A stretch of DNA of 64,000 bases from an uncultured Winogradskyella sp. (GTDB taxonomy: Bacteria; Bacteroidota; Bacteroidia; Flavobacteriales; Flavobacteriaceae), in contig CAJXLB010000001.1 in assembly GCA_913055905.1 (NCBI GenBank), positions 310,001 through 374,000 of the forward strand, given 5' to 3'. This document shows positions 17,581 to 26,415 of the stretch, one piece after another. The position numbers and the translations under genes are program-made. Numbering within the stretch: position 1 is the stretch's first letter; every line of letters starts with the position of its first letter. Below the pieces are notes generated by a model, which ran no database searches, had not been told where the DNA came from, and worked only from the letters and a program-made list of their open reading frames with translations.

Positions 17581-17932
17581 TGCTATATAATTTAAGACAA
17601 AAGTACATATAATAATGATATTAAAGTCCGTGAATACACTTCTTAAATCCAAAACAGAAACAACTGAATCATGGGCCAAAGAGATAACTAATTATAAATT
17701 TAGTCGTCCATTAATGCTGAATGTTAAATAACTGAAAGAGTACTATATTTCGAAGTTTAAAACTCTTACTAAATTGTTTGCCAGAGGAAACAAGTGCAGG
17801 TGTTTTAATTTAGGCTTATTTTAGGTTATAAAAATAGATGAAAAATCACGACCTTCGGGCCAGTAAAAGAAGTCATGACAAGTGTTTCCTGAATTAATGT
17901 GAACGTCTGTCCTATTCTTATGATCTAGTCTT
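17581..17932. other. Divergent intergenic region, no gene seen
   Basis: These 352 bp separate divergent usp and MATE genes. No convincing small gene is seen. AGGAAACA (17785-17792) and TGTTTCCT (17883-17890) are perfect inverted arms about 90 bp apart, and a short hairpin with a CGAA-type loop lies between them near 17851-17862 (minus strand). The region may carry a structured leader for the MATE gene. Confidence 0.35.
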
Positions 17933-19267
17933 TTGAGTACCGACATCTCATTAAAACATATCAACAAATTAGCTATTCCGGCATTGATTGCCGGGATTTC
18001 TGAGCCAATCCTATCGTTAACGGATGCTGCTATTATAGGTAATATGCCTCTTAATGCCACAGAATCACTTGCTGCTGTAGGAATTGTAACCACCTTTCTT
18101 TCTATGTTAATTTGGGTTCTCGGGCAAACGCGCAGTGCCATTTCGTCAATAGTATCTCAGTACTTAGGTGCAGAAAATTTGGAAGCCGTAAAGAACTTAC
18201 CGGCGCAGGCTATATTTATTATTACATCGCTAAGTGTTCTTATCATTTTAACAACCTATCCCTTCGCAGCACAAATATTTAAACTTTACAACGCTTCTGA
18301 CCTTATTTTAAGTTACAGTGTTGCCTATTATCAAATACGTGTTTTTGGTTTTCCCTTTACTCTATTTACAATTGCTGTATTTGGAACATTTCGTGGATTG
18401 CAAAACACATTTACACCCATGGTAATAGCAATTTTAGGTGCGGCGGCCAACATCGTTCTAGACGTTGTTTTGGTTTATGGAATAGAAGGAGTTTTGTCAC
18501 CCATGCATATAAAAGGAGCTGCCTATGCTAGTGTGGCAGCGCAAGTTTTAATGGCTGCTTTATCTGCATTTTACATTCTAAAAAAAACCAATATCCCATT
18601 GTTGGTTACATTTCCTTTCAATAAGGAGATAAAACGCTTTGTGTTAATGATCATCAATCTCTTTATTAGAACTATTGCCTTAAACATTGCGCTCTATTTT
18701 GGGACGAGTTTTGCTACAAAATATGGCCCAATTTATATTGCAGCCTACACTATAGCCATTAACTTGTGGTTCCTTGGCGCCTTTTTAATCGATGGGTATG
18801 CCAGTGCAGGCAACATACTGTCTGGAAAATTATTGGGAGCAAAAGCCTATTCAACATTAATAACACTTAGTTCCAGACTCATTAAATACGGAATAATTGT
18901 TGGTGCCATCATTGCCGCTTTGGGAGCTTTACTTTACGTGCCTATTGGACACATATTTACCAACGATACCGAAGTGCTAAAAGAATTTTATAATGTATTT
19001 TGGATTGTTTTGGCAATGCAACCGCTTTGTGCCTTGGCTTTTATATTCGATGGCGTATTTAAGGGACTTGGTAAAATGCAATACTTAAGAAATGTCCTGT
19101 TATTTTCAACATTACTGGTTTTCATTCCAGTGGTTTTGGTAACAGATTATTTGGGCTACAAACTTTATGGAATCTTTCTTGCTTTCACCCTTTGGATTCT
19201 AGCTAGAGGTATTCCATTAATCATAAAATTCAGGAAAACCTATTCCACACTAGCACAAAACACTTAA
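17933..19267 (+). CDS. MATE family multidrug/efflux transporter
   Basis: This 444-residue inner-membrane protein has 12 hydrophobic helices in two homologous halves. The MATE signature region is LAIPALIAGISEPILSLTDAAIIG near the N-terminus. It should export organic cations or drugs using Na+ or H+ gradients; the substrate is unknown. No ATG exists between the upstream in-frame TGA (17921) and the conserved N-terminal helix, so TTG 17933 is taken as start. The gene is divergent from usp, and two tiny membrane genes follow on the same strand 27 bp downstream. Confidence 0.92.
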   Translation: MSTDISLKHINKLAIPALIAGISEPILSLTDAAIIGNMPLNATESLAAVGIVTTFLSMLIWVLGQTRSAISSIVSQYLGAENLEAVKNLPAQAIFIITSLSVLIILTTYPFAAQIFKLYNASDLILSYSVAYYQIRVFGFPFTLFTIAVFGTFRGLQNTFTPMVIAILGAAANIVLDVVLVYGIEGVLSPMHIKGAAYASVAAQVLMAALSAFYILKKTNIPLLVTFPFNKEIKRFVLMIINLFIRTIALNIALYFGTSFATKYGPIYIAAYTIAINLWFLGAFLIDGYASAGNILSGKLLGAKAYSTLITLSSRLIKYGIIVGAIIAALGALLYVPIGHIFTNDTEVLKEFYNVFWIVLAMQPLCALAFIFDGVFKGLGKMQYLRNVLLFSTLLVFIPVVLVTDYLGYKLYGIFLAFTLWILARGIPLIIKFRKTYSTLAQNT

Positions 19268-19294
19268 ATTTGATTCGTAAATAGAGTGAAAGCA

Positions 19295-19471
19295 ATGTAT
19301 TTTCTTGTCTCATTACTTCAAGAGGTAGATATTGACCAAAAGCTAAAAGATGCTCCGGACAGCAGTTATGGCATAGGTGTATTTATTGGGACTTTGCTTC
19401 CATTCGTGGTTTTAGTGGCAATTGCTTACGCTATATATCGTTACAATAAGAACAAACTCAATAAAGATTAA
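19295..19471 (+). CDS. Small single-pass membrane protein
   Basis: This 58-residue protein has a short N-terminal hydrophobic segment, a polar linker, one clear membrane helix (about residues 28-48, GVFIGTLLPFVVLVAIAYAI) and a basic tail YRYNKNKLNKD. I do not recognise it. ATG 19295 is preferred to the upstream GTG at 19286. The next ATG begins directly after its stop codon, so it is coupled with the 25-residue gene and then queD. Function unknown. Confidence 0.6.
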   Translation: MYFLVSLLQEVDIDQKLKDAPDSSYGIGVFIGTLLPFVVLVAIAYAIYRYNKNKLNKD

Positions 19472-19549
19472 ATGGGAAATTATCTTTTCTTAATATTGGC
19501 CATAGCCTTAATTGTAATTTATTTCATTAATAGAAACAGGAGACCTTAA
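19472..19549 (+). CDS. 25-residue membrane micropeptide
   Basis: An ATG directly after the previous stop codon opens a 25-codon frame, MGNYLFLILAIALIVIYFIN followed by RNRRP. It is one membrane helix with a positively charged end, which predicts a cytoplasmic C-terminus. Its TAA shares one base with the ATG of queD (TAATG), a common coupling signal. The clean packing on both sides is the main reason to believe in it. Function unknown. Confidence 0.55.
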   Translation: MGNYLFLILAIALIVIYFINRNRRP

Positions 19550-20001
19550 TGAAACGTATAAGAATAACTAAACAATTTTCTTTTGAAACCGGACATGCCC
19601 TTTATGGCTATGATGGTAAATGCAAAAATGTTCATGGCCACAGCTATAGATTAGACGTTACGGTAATTGGAACACCTATTAACGACAATAACCATGTGAA
19701 ATACGGAATGGTTATAGACTTTGGGGATTTAAAGAAAATCGTAAAGGAAGAAATTGTAGATGTCTTTGACCATGCCACGGTATTTAATAAAAACACACCG
19801 CACGTCGAACTTGCCAATGAATTAAAGCAACGTGGACATAATGTTATGCTTGTAGATTATCAGCCCACCAGTGAAATGATGGTTATTGATTTTGCAAAAA
19901 AAATTAAACAGCGGTTGCCCTCTGGTATTAAATTGCATTCATTAAAATTACAGGAAACAGCGACAAGTTTTGCGGAGTGGTTTGCTTCAGATAATGACTA
20001 A
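19549..20001 (+). CDS. queD: 6-pyruvoyl-tetrahydropterin synthase / 6-carboxytetrahydropterin synthase family (QueD-like)
   Basis: This 150-residue enzyme belongs to the PTPS/QueD fold family, which acts on dihydroneopterin triphosphate. In bacteria the usual product is 6-carboxy-tetrahydropterin for queuosine and other 7-deazapurines. The zinc histidines appear in FETGHAL and in C-x3-HGH (GKCKNVHGHSY), which also supplies the catalytic cysteine, and the late acidic residue is in KLQETATS. Length is typical. The start shares one base with the upstream micropeptide stop, and the end overlaps the lpxH-like gene by 8 bp. Other queuosine genes are not in the window. Confidence 0.88.
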   Translation: MKRIRITKQFSFETGHALYGYDGKCKNVHGHSYRLDVTVIGTPINDNNHVKYGMVIDFGDLKKIVKEEIVDVFDHATVFNKNTPHVELANELKQRGHNVMLVDYQPTSEMMVIDFAKKIKQRLPSGIKLHSLKLQETATSFAEWFASDND

Positions 20002-20782
20002 AATAAACCAAATTCATATAGAACCAGGGAAGAAAGTATACTTTGCTTCCGACAACCACTTAGGCGCTCCAACTCGAGAAGAGTCGTTGCCTAGAGAAAA
20101 AAAATTCGTGGGATGGCTAGATACAATTAAGCAAGACGCTGCCGCAATTTTTTTGATGGGTGATTTATTCGATTTTTGGTTTGAATATAAAAAAGTAGTG
20201 CCTAAAGGATTTACTAGAACCTTAGGAAAATTAGCAGAAATCAGCGATAGTGGCATTCCCATATTTTATTTTGTAGGCAATCATGATTTATGGATGAACG
20301 GTTATTTTGAAGAAGAGCTGGACATCCCTGTGTTTCATAAGCCACAAGAAGTTCTGTTGAATAAAACAACTTTTTTTATTGGCCATGGTGATGGCCTAGG
20401 CCCTAAAGACAAAGGCTATAAACGCATGAAAAAAGTATTTACAAATCCATTTTTTAAGTGGTTGTTTAAATGGCTTCATCCTGATATCGGCGTGCGACTA
20501 GCACAATACCTTTCGGTGAAAAATAAATTGATTTCAGGTGATGAAGACGCTAAATTCCTAGGTGAAGACCATGAGTGGTTAGCACAATATAGCCGAAGAA
20601 AACTAGAACAAAAACACCGCGACTATTTTGTTTTTGGCCATAGACATTTGCCCTTGGAAATAGACTTGAATCAAAAATCCAAGTACATCAACCTTGGCGA
20701 CTGGATTTCCTATTTTACCTACGGTGTATTTGACGGCACAGATTTTAAGCTTTTAACTTACGATTCCCATTCTACCCACTAA
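19994..20782 (+). CDS. lpxH: UDP-2,3-diacylglucosamine diphosphatase (LpxH-like)
   Basis: This 262-residue metallophosphoesterase probably removes UMP from UDP-2,3-diacylglucosamine to give lipid X, a lipid A biosynthesis step at the inner membrane. The metal-binding blocks are in order: FASDNHLG, MGDLFDFWFEY, VGNHDLW, GHGDGLG and FGHRHLP. Lengths match the Bacteroidota LpxH-type family. ATG 19994 lies inside the end of queD (8-bp overlap), giving MTKINQIHIEPGKKVYFASD. The stop codon overlaps the stop of the convergent MFS gene (CTAA at 20779-20782). Confidence 0.87.
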   Translation: MTKINQIHIEPGKKVYFASDNHLGAPTREESLPREKKFVGWLDTIKQDAAAIFLMGDLFDFWFEYKKVVPKGFTRTLGKLAEISDSGIPIFYFVGNHDLWMNGYFEEELDIPVFHKPQEVLLNKTTFFIGHGDGLGPKDKGYKRMKKVFTNPFFKWLFKWLHPDIGVRLAQYLSVKNKLISGDEDAKFLGEDHEWLAQYSRRKLEQKHRDYFVFGHRHLPLEIDLNQKSKYINLGDWISYFTYGVFDGTDFKLLTYDSHSTH

Positions 20783-22032
20783 TACTGGATATCTCTACGT
20801 AAATCCAATTCTCTCAGAGGCTTATTCTTAATCCCAATAAAAGCAACCGTTAGTAAGGTGACGGACCCTCCTAAAACAACGGCTAAAGGCGCTCCAAAAA
20901 GTCTTGCCGCAATGCCACTCTCCAATGCCCCAAGCTCATTTGAAGACCCTACAAACATAGAATTTACGGCACCAACGCGCCCTCGCATTTCATCAGGAGT
21001 TTTTAACTGTAAAATTGTTTGGCGTATTACCATTGAAACGCCATCAAAGACGCCAGAAAAGAAAAGAGCAAGGACACTGAGCCACATTAATTTAGAAGCG
21101 CCGAAGACAATCATACAAAAACCAAAACCTAAAACAGATACCAGTAATTTTTTACCTGTATCCCTGGTGATAGGAATGTACGTTGTTGCCAACATGGTGA
21201 TTATGCTTCCCGAGGATAGTGCAGCATTTAAAATTCCAAATCCTTTTGGTCCTGCATCTAGAATATCCTTAGCAAATACAGCAAATATGGCTACAGCTCC
21301 GCCAAAAAGAACGGCAATCATGTCTAAGGTTAAAGCTCCTAAAATCACCTTATCATTAAAAACAAATCTTAGTCCTACTTTAAGACTTTCCTTAATAGAT
21401 TCTTCGGTTTTGGTGTTCAGAATCGGTTTTTTGGATATTTGAAAGACCAGTACCAAAGCTAGCATTACCAATAAAAATATTATGCCTAAGGTGTAATGAA
21501 CGCCAATCCAAGCTATTAAGAAACCTCCTATGAGAGCTCCAAAAACGCTAGCTCCCTTCCAAGTGCTACTGCTCCATGTTGCGGCATTAGGATAAGCTTG
21601 TTTCGGAACGAGCAGTGCTATAAGTGAAAAAATAGTTGGGCCAAAAAAAGACCTTAAGATACCTCCAAAAAAAACCAAGCCATAAATACAGAATAAAATA
21701 GGATTGGTATCCCATGTTGATTCTACATATGCAGATGTTAACCAGTATAATCCAAAACTTATTAGAGAGAATAAAGCGATACACAATGTAAACAGATTAC
21801 GTTTTTCTTTCTTATCTACAATGTGTCCAGCAATTGGCGCTAGGAAAAATGCCGGTAAAAATTCGCAAAGACCAATAATCCCTAGACTTAATTCATCATT
21901 GGTCATGGCGTAGACTTGCCATTCAATAACAACAAATTGCATAGACCAGCCAAAAACCAAGGCAAAACGCACGAGTAAAAAAATATTAAATTCCCTAAAA
22001 CGCAGCGCAGCGTATGGATCGTTCTTGCTCAA
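20779..22032 (-). CDS. MFS transporter (EntS-like exporter family)
   Basis: This 417-residue inner-membrane protein has about 12 hydrophobic helices and an MFS loop motif, GHIVDKKEKRN, between helices 2 and 3. The layout and the start FREFNIFLLVRFALVFGWSMQ are like MFS proteins of the enterobactin-exporter type. A second copy-like motif, DEMRGRVGAVNSMFVG, lies near helix 10. The substrate cannot be told. It lies 5 bp after recJ on the same strand, so they are probably co-transcribed, and it converges on lpxH with overlapping stop codons. Confidence 0.9.
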   Translation of the reverse strand: MSKNDPYAALRFREFNIFLLVRFALVFGWSMQFVVIEWQVYAMTNDELSLGIIGLCEFLPAFFLAPIAGHIVDKKEKRNLFTLCIALFSLISFGLYWLTSAYVESTWDTNPILFCIYGLVFFGGILRSFFGPTIFSLIALLVPKQAYPNAATWSSSTWKGASVFGALIGGFLIAWIGVHYTLGIIFLLVMLALVLVFQISKKPILNTKTEESIKESLKVGLRFVFNDKVILGALTLDMIAVLFGGAVAIFAVFAKDILDAGPKGFGILNAALSSGSIITMLATTYIPITRDTGKKLLVSVLGFGFCMIVFGASKLMWLSVLALFFSGVFDGVSMVIRQTILQLKTPDEMRGRVGAVNSMFVGSSNELGALESGIAARLFGAPLAVVLGGSVTLLTVAFIGIKNKPLRELDLRRDIQY

Positions 22033-22037
22033 AGGGA

Positions 22038-23729
22038 TTAAGGTTTTAAATCTTTAATCTTTAATTGCATGCTTGTATTACCATTCCATTGATTTTCATC
22101 TATGGTGTAAGCGACGTTAAATGGTTTTTGACCTGAAATGATGTCTATTTTATCTCCTAATCCAAACCCAATACAAACCAACTTTGTATCAAAGGATTGC
22201 GTCGCTGTAAACCTCAAGTGGCTTTTATCTTCACCAACACATTTACCCCAGCCTGTATCCTTTACATTTTTGGTCATAAAAACAGGCGTCATGTTCCCTG
22301 GTCCAAAGGGCGCAAATTGTTTTAGGATTCTGTATAACCTTCCATCTATTTGATTCAAATCAATCTCTAAATCTACTGTTAATTCCGGAGTTAACAATTT
22401 AGGGTCAATAGTTTCTTTAACAACAGCTTCAAATTTTTCTTTAAAATTGTTATAGTTTTCGGGCAACAAGGTAAGTCCAGCAGCATATTTATGGCCGCCA
22501 AACTGTTCAATGTATTCAGAGCAAGCTTCTAGAGCATTGTAAACATCAAACCCTTTGACCGACCTAGCAGATGCTGACAGTTTTTCACCACTCTTGGTAA
22601 AGACTAAGGTTGGTCTGTAATAGGTTTCCGTTAGTCGAGATGCAACTATCCCAATAACCCCTTTGTGCCATTGCTCATTGTAAACTACGGTAGTAAACCT
22701 ATTTTGTTCTTTGTTTTTTTCAATAAGCAATAAAGCTTCTTCGGTTATTCGTTGGTCAGTCTCTCGACGGTCTGTATTGAATTGGTCTATATCAACAGCG
22801 TATTGTGCCGCTAAGTTGAAATCAGTCTCAGTCAATAAAGTAACGGCATGGTTTCCATGTTTCATGCGCCCAGCTGCGTTAATTCTTGGCGCTATAATAA
22901 ATACTACATCTGTTATTGTGAGTTGTTCCTTCTTAACTTCAGCTATAATAGCTTTAATACCAGGTCTTGGGTTGGAATTTATAACTTGAAGACCGAAGTA
23001 GGACATCACCCTATTCTCTCCAACAATAGGCACAATGTCGGCACCAATAGCTGTTGCTACCAAATCTAAATATCCTATTAAATCTTCGGTCGAATACCCT
23101 CGTTTTTCTGCTAAAGCAGAAATTAATTTAAACCCTACACCACAACCACAAAGTTCTTTGAAGGGATAAGTACAGTCCTCTCGTTTAGGATCTAAAACAG
23201 CAACTGCGTTGGGAATACGTTCACCTGGCCTATGGTGATCACAAATAATAAAATCTATACCCTTTTCTTTGGCATAGTCAATTTTGTCTAGAGCTTTGAT
23301 TCCACAGTCCAAGGCAATAATTAACGAGAATTCGTTATCATGGGCAAAATCTATGCCTTGAAAGGAAATCCCATACCCTTCATCGTAGCGGTCGGGAATA
23401 TAGGTAGCAACCTTATCGGTTAAACTCCTAAGATAAGAGGACATTAAAGCAACGGCAGTGGTACCATCGACATCATAGTCGCCATAAACCAAGATATTTT
23501 CATCGTTTTTTAAAGCTAACTCAATACGGTTTACTGCCTTGTCCATATCCTTCATTAGAAATGGATTGTGTAAATCGTCTAGGCTGGGCCTAAAAAACGT
23601 TTTTGCTGCCTCATATGTTTCTATGCCGCGCTGCACTAGAAGCGTAGCAACTATGTCATCTACTTGTAAGGCTTCTTTTAAGGCTTTTATTTTAAATTTA
23701 TCTGGTTTCGGCTTTAACGTCCATCGCAT
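22038..23729 (-). CDS. recJ: Single-stranded-DNA-specific exonuclease RecJ
   Basis: RecJ degrades single-stranded DNA from the 5' end in recombination and mismatch repair. The 563-residue length is normal. DHH-family motifs are visible: DYDVDGTTAVAL (about residues 81-92), LIIALDCGIKA, FIICDHHRPGE, and the DHHA1 part with GGHKYAAGLTL. A C-terminal OB-like domain follows (about 455-563). ATG 23729 fits the family start. It reads toward the MFS gene, leaving 5 bp between them, and lies 11 bp after the osmC-like gene. Confidence 0.96.
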   Translation of the reverse strand: MRWTLKPKPDKFKIKALKEALQVDDIVATLLVQRGIETYEAAKTFFRPSLDDLHNPFLMKDMDKAVNRIELALKNDENILVYGDYDVDGTTAVALMSSYLRSLTDKVATYIPDRYDEGYGISFQGIDFAHDNEFSLIIALDCGIKALDKIDYAKEKGIDFIICDHHRPGERIPNAVAVLDPKREDCTYPFKELCGCGVGFKLISALAEKRGYSTEDLIGYLDLVATAIGADIVPIVGENRVMSYFGLQVINSNPRPGIKAIIAEVKKEQLTITDVVFIIAPRINAAGRMKHGNHAVTLLTETDFNLAAQYAVDIDQFNTDRRETDQRITEEALLLIEKNKEQNRFTTVVYNEQWHKGVIGIVASRLTETYYRPTLVFTKSGEKLSASARSVKGFDVYNALEACSEYIEQFGGHKYAAGLTLLPENYNNFKEKFEAVVKETIDPKLLTPELTVDLEIDLNQIDGRLYRILKQFAPFGPGNMTPVFMTKNVKDTGWGKCVGEDKSHLRFTATQSFDTKLVCIGFGLGDKIDIISGQKPFNVAYTIDENQWNGNTSMQLKIKDLKP

Positions 23730-23740
23730 AACAAATAAAA

Positions 23741-24172
23741 TTAACGTTTGGTGCCTATATGGTAATATATTTTAGTTTCCATGTCTGCAAATTTTCTGAA
23801 CATTTCCATAACGCCACAATATTTGGTCACAGATAAATGTACTGCTCTTTCGCACTTTTTCTTGTTTAGATCAGAACCATAGAAATGATACTCTACAAGT
23901 ACCTTGTTGTAATATTTTGGATGAGCCTCAGTAAGTTCTCCTTCAACATCAATTTTGAAGTCATCTACTTTTACGTTCATCTTGTCTAAAATAGAAATGA
24001 CATCCAAGCCAGAGCAGCCTGCTAGTGAGGATAACATCATGGCTTTAGGCGATAGGCCATGCCTTTGGTTTTGTCCTTCGATAGCCGTATCCATAACTAC
24101 AGTTTTTCCACTAGGATTATCAGATTCAAAGGTTAACCCACCTTTCCAGTGGGTTGTGATTTTATGAGCCAT
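23741..24172 (-). CDS. OsmC/Ohr family protein
   Basis: This 143-residue protein belongs to the OsmC superfamily of thiol peroxidases that reduce organic hydroperoxides. The two redox cysteines are in SSLAGCSGLDV (about residue 53) and in TKYCGVMEM (about 119). The family arginine is not obvious in its standard place, so the activity is likely but not certain. It is transcribed toward recJ with an 11-bp gap and is divergent from the AhpD-like gene, so the 67-bp spacer holds both promoters. Both neighbours suggest a peroxide-stress context. Confidence 0.88.
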   Translation of the reverse strand: MAHKITTHWKGGLTFESDNPSGKTVVMDTAIEGQNQRHGLSPKAMMLSSLAGCSGLDVISILDKMNVKVDDFKIDVEGELTEAHPKYYNKVLVEYHFYGSDLNKKKCERAVHLSVTKYCGVMEMFRKFADMETKIYYHIGTKR

Positions 24173-24239
24173 TATACTTCTGTTTGATTTTTAGAACCCC
24201 TATATTGTAGTTTCAAAAATACCATTAAAATTTTCAATT

Positions 24240-24842
24240 ATGGCATTAGTTATACCTTTGTCTCCAGAGCATGATTTAGAAACTAAAGAACTCGCTGAGT
24301 TCTTCAACGAAACTCTTGGGTTTTGTCCTAATTCTGTACTAACCATGCAGCGCAGACCAGCTATAAGCAAGGCTTTTATTAATTTAAATAAAGCCGTAAT
24401 GGCTAACGAAGGTCGCGTGACCTCCGCCTTAAAACGAATGATTGCTTGGGTGAGTAGCAATGCCACTGGTTGTCGGTATTGTCAGGCACATGCCATTAGA
24501 GCGGCAGAACGCTATGGAGCCAAGCAAGAGCAACTAGACAATATTTGGGAGTACAGAACGCATCCAGCTTTTTCTGAAGCAGAGCGTGCTGCCTTAGATT
24601 TTAGTTTGGCCGCAAGTCAAGTTCCCAATGCTGTTAATGCCGAAATTAAAAATAGATTATACGAACATTGGGATGAGGGAGAAATTGTAGAAATGCTCGG
24701 CGTCATTTCTTTATTTGGATACTTAAATCGCTGGAATGATTCCATGGGTACTGATATTGAAACTGGTGCTGTAGAAAGTGCCAACCAATATCTAGGGAAA
24801 TACGGTTGGGAAAAAGGGAAACATGATGGTTCTAGATACTAA
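24240..24842 (+). CDS. Carboxymuconolactone decarboxylase / AhpD-like family protein
   Basis: This 200-residue all-helical protein carries the AhpD-type redox motif GCRYCQAHAI (C-x2-C-x3-H, about residues 78-87). Members reduce disulfides in peroxiredoxin systems or act as small decarboxylases. A second helical half contains EIVEMLGVISLFGYLNRW, the common partner helix in this family. It stands alone on the plus strand and is divergent from the osmC-like gene, so a joint antioxidant role is reasonable but inferred. It converges with rsmI about 38 bp downstream. Confidence 0.88.
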   Translation: MALVIPLSPEHDLETKELAEFFNETLGFCPNSVLTMQRRPAISKAFINLNKAVMANEGRVTSALKRMIAWVSSNATGCRYCQAHAIRAAERYGAKQEQLDNIWEYRTHPAFSEAERAALDFSLAASQVPNAVNAEIKNRLYEHWDEGEIVEMLGVISLFGYLNRWNDSMGTDIETGAVESANQYLGKYGWEKGKHDGSRY

Positions 24843-24879
24843 CTGAAAAATCTGCCGTATCTAACTAAATTCAATATAA

Positions 24880-25551
24880 TTAATCTTTACCAGCCACCAC
24901 AATAACAAATTCTCCTTTAGGTTGTTTTTCTGAGAAATGGCCCAAAACTTCCTTAGCGGTACCTCTTATGGTTTCTTCGTAAAGTTTGGTCAATTCCCGC
25001 GATACAGAAACCAGACGGTCTTCTCCAAAATACTCACAGAAATTGCCTAAGGTTTTTATTAATTTATGAGGGCTTTCGTAAAATACCATTGTCCGAGTCT
25101 CTTCGGCAAGAAACTTTAATCGTGTCTGTCGGCCTTTCTTAACCGGTAAAAAACCTTCAAAAACAAACCTGTCGTTTGGTAATCCACTATTGACCAAAGC
25201 AGGCACAAAGGCCGTTGCTCCCGGGAGACATTCTACCTCAATATTGTTTTCAATACAAGCCCTGACCAGTAAAAATCCAGGGTCTGAAATAGCAGGAGTG
25301 CCTGCATCACTAATCACTGCTACTGTTGTTCCAGATTTCAATTTTTCAATAACAGAATTGACCAATTTATGCTCATTATGCATATGATGGCTCTGCATGT
25401 GGGTTGCTATCTCGTAATGTTTAAGCAATTTTCCTGATGTTCTTGTATCCTCGGCAAGAATGAGGTCAACGTCATTAAGGACATCAATTGCTCTAAAGGT
25501 AATATCCTTAAGATTTCCTATTGGCGTGGGTACAATGTAAAGTTTAGACAT
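24880..25551 (-). CDS. rsmI: 16S rRNA (cytidine-1402-2'-O)-methyltransferase RsmI
   Basis: RsmI adds a 2'-O-methyl group to C1402 of 16S rRNA. The 223-residue protein has the tetrapyrrole-methylase fold with VPTPIGNLKDITFRAIDVL at the N-terminus, DLILAEDTRTSGKLL, SDAGTPAISDPG and FYESPHKLIKTL, all diagnostic for RsmI. Length is typical for the short Bacteroidota form. It follows the hypothetical gene at 26333-25587 on the same strand with a 35-bp gap. Confidence 0.96.
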   Translation of the reverse strand: MSKLYIVPTPIGNLKDITFRAIDVLNDVDLILAEDTRTSGKLLKHYEIATHMQSHHMHNEHKLVNSVIEKLKSGTTVAVISDAGTPAISDPGFLLVRACIENNIEVECLPGATAFVPALVNSGLPNDRFVFEGFLPVKKGRQTRLKFLAEETRTMVFYESPHKLIKTLGNFCEYFGEDRLVSVSRELTKLYEETIRGTAKEVLGHFSEKQPKGEFVIVVAGKD

Positions 25552-25586
25552 TATGTGCCGAAAAATTAGAGCTTAATTCAATTGTT

Positions 25587-26333
25587 CTAGTCGAATTTAT
25601 TTTCAACCAATTCCATGAAGCGCTCTGCATATTCTTCTTTGCCCTTCCAGTTGTTGTAATCCGGTTTAACCATATCATTGATGAGGGCTTGAGCTTCAGC
25701 CAAATTTGGTGCCGTATTTATTTGTGAAATAACCCTGTCGTAATCCTCATTTTTACCCTCAAACAAATGTTTTATAAACGCAATCTTATCATTTAAACCA
25801 ATCTGGAGACGGTTGGATTTCAATTTATCATTGAGGGATTTTTTCTTTTGTTCTGCCTCCCGTTTTTCTACCTCTTCCTTTGGTTCAAATTCTGGTATAT
25901 GCCCATACTCTGGATTAATATGCTCATAATCCATACTTTGTGGTTTTTCTTTAGGGATTGTTTTCTCCAAAATTAAATCCACCTGTTGAGTCTCCTCAGG
26001 CATTTGAGCAACCATATCCTTTATTTTTTCCATCACAGGCTCCATAATTTCATCATCTTCAATATCATCAAGGTTCACATAAACTTTGTTACCCACTTCA
26101 ATATTATCGCTTACCTTATTGTTAAATGCCGTATCTAGCATTTCAAAGAAAGAAGAATCATTGCCTATGGTTGGCATTTTATCTTCAAAGTTTTCTTGCG
26201 CAAACTTTAATACGGTTAGTTTTTCGTAAAGTTTAGAAACCTCTTGGTGCATTCTGTCTACATCCTCTCTACCCTTCAGTTTTAGAATCCTGTGAGCTAT
26301 GCTCATTAATTCTGATTCTAATTTCTTTTTCAT
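25587..26333 (-). CDS. Charged helical protein of unknown function
   Basis: I cannot name this 248-residue protein. It is rich in Glu and Lys and mostly helical, with no signal peptide or membrane helix. An N-terminal helix region (1-55) and a disordered acidic middle (about 85-165) precede a compact C-terminal part (about 175-248) containing LNDKIAFIKHLFEGKNEDYD and a tryptophan (NNWKGKEEY). From memory, a gene of this kind is common beside rsmI in Flavobacteriia. The C-terminal part may be a small interaction domain. It is divergent from tdk. Confidence 0.7.
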   Translation of the reverse strand: MKKKLESELMSIAHRILKLKGREDVDRMHQEVSKLYEKLTVLKFAQENFEDKMPTIGNDSSFFEMLDTAFNNKVSDNIEVGNKVYVNLDDIEDDEIMEPVMEKIKDMVAQMPEETQQVDLILEKTIPKEKPQSMDYEHINPEYGHIPEFEPKEEVEKREAEQKKKSLNDKLKSNRLQIGLNDKIAFIKHLFEGKNEDYDRVISQINTAPNLAEAQALINDMVKPDYNNWKGKEEYAERFMELVENKFD

Positions 26334-26403
26334 TGGTTTACTTTTGATTTTTAATAATTTTGATTGACCTTTATGCTAACGAAAAATCGCTATGTTTTAG
26401 TGC

Positions 26404-26411
26404 TAAATTTA
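26404..26411 (+). promoter_or_regulatory. -7-like element directly before tdk
   Basis: TAAATTTA (one mismatch to TAnnTTTG) ends four bases before the tdk ATG at 26416. The same spacing occurs before 36096 and 54535. If real, the tdk mRNA would have almost no leader. The -33 element is not clear. Confidence 0.35.
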
Positions 26412-26415
26412 CGAA

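Noticed and set aside
17821..18141. Minus-strand open frame at the start of the MATE gene
   Set aside because: It runs over the conserved first helices of the transporter and has no family-like content.
20858..21442. Long open frame on the plus strand inside the MFS gene (194 codons)
   Set aside because: It is the opposite strand of a clear membrane transporter, has a low-complexity composition and no start signal or partner; a coding shadow.
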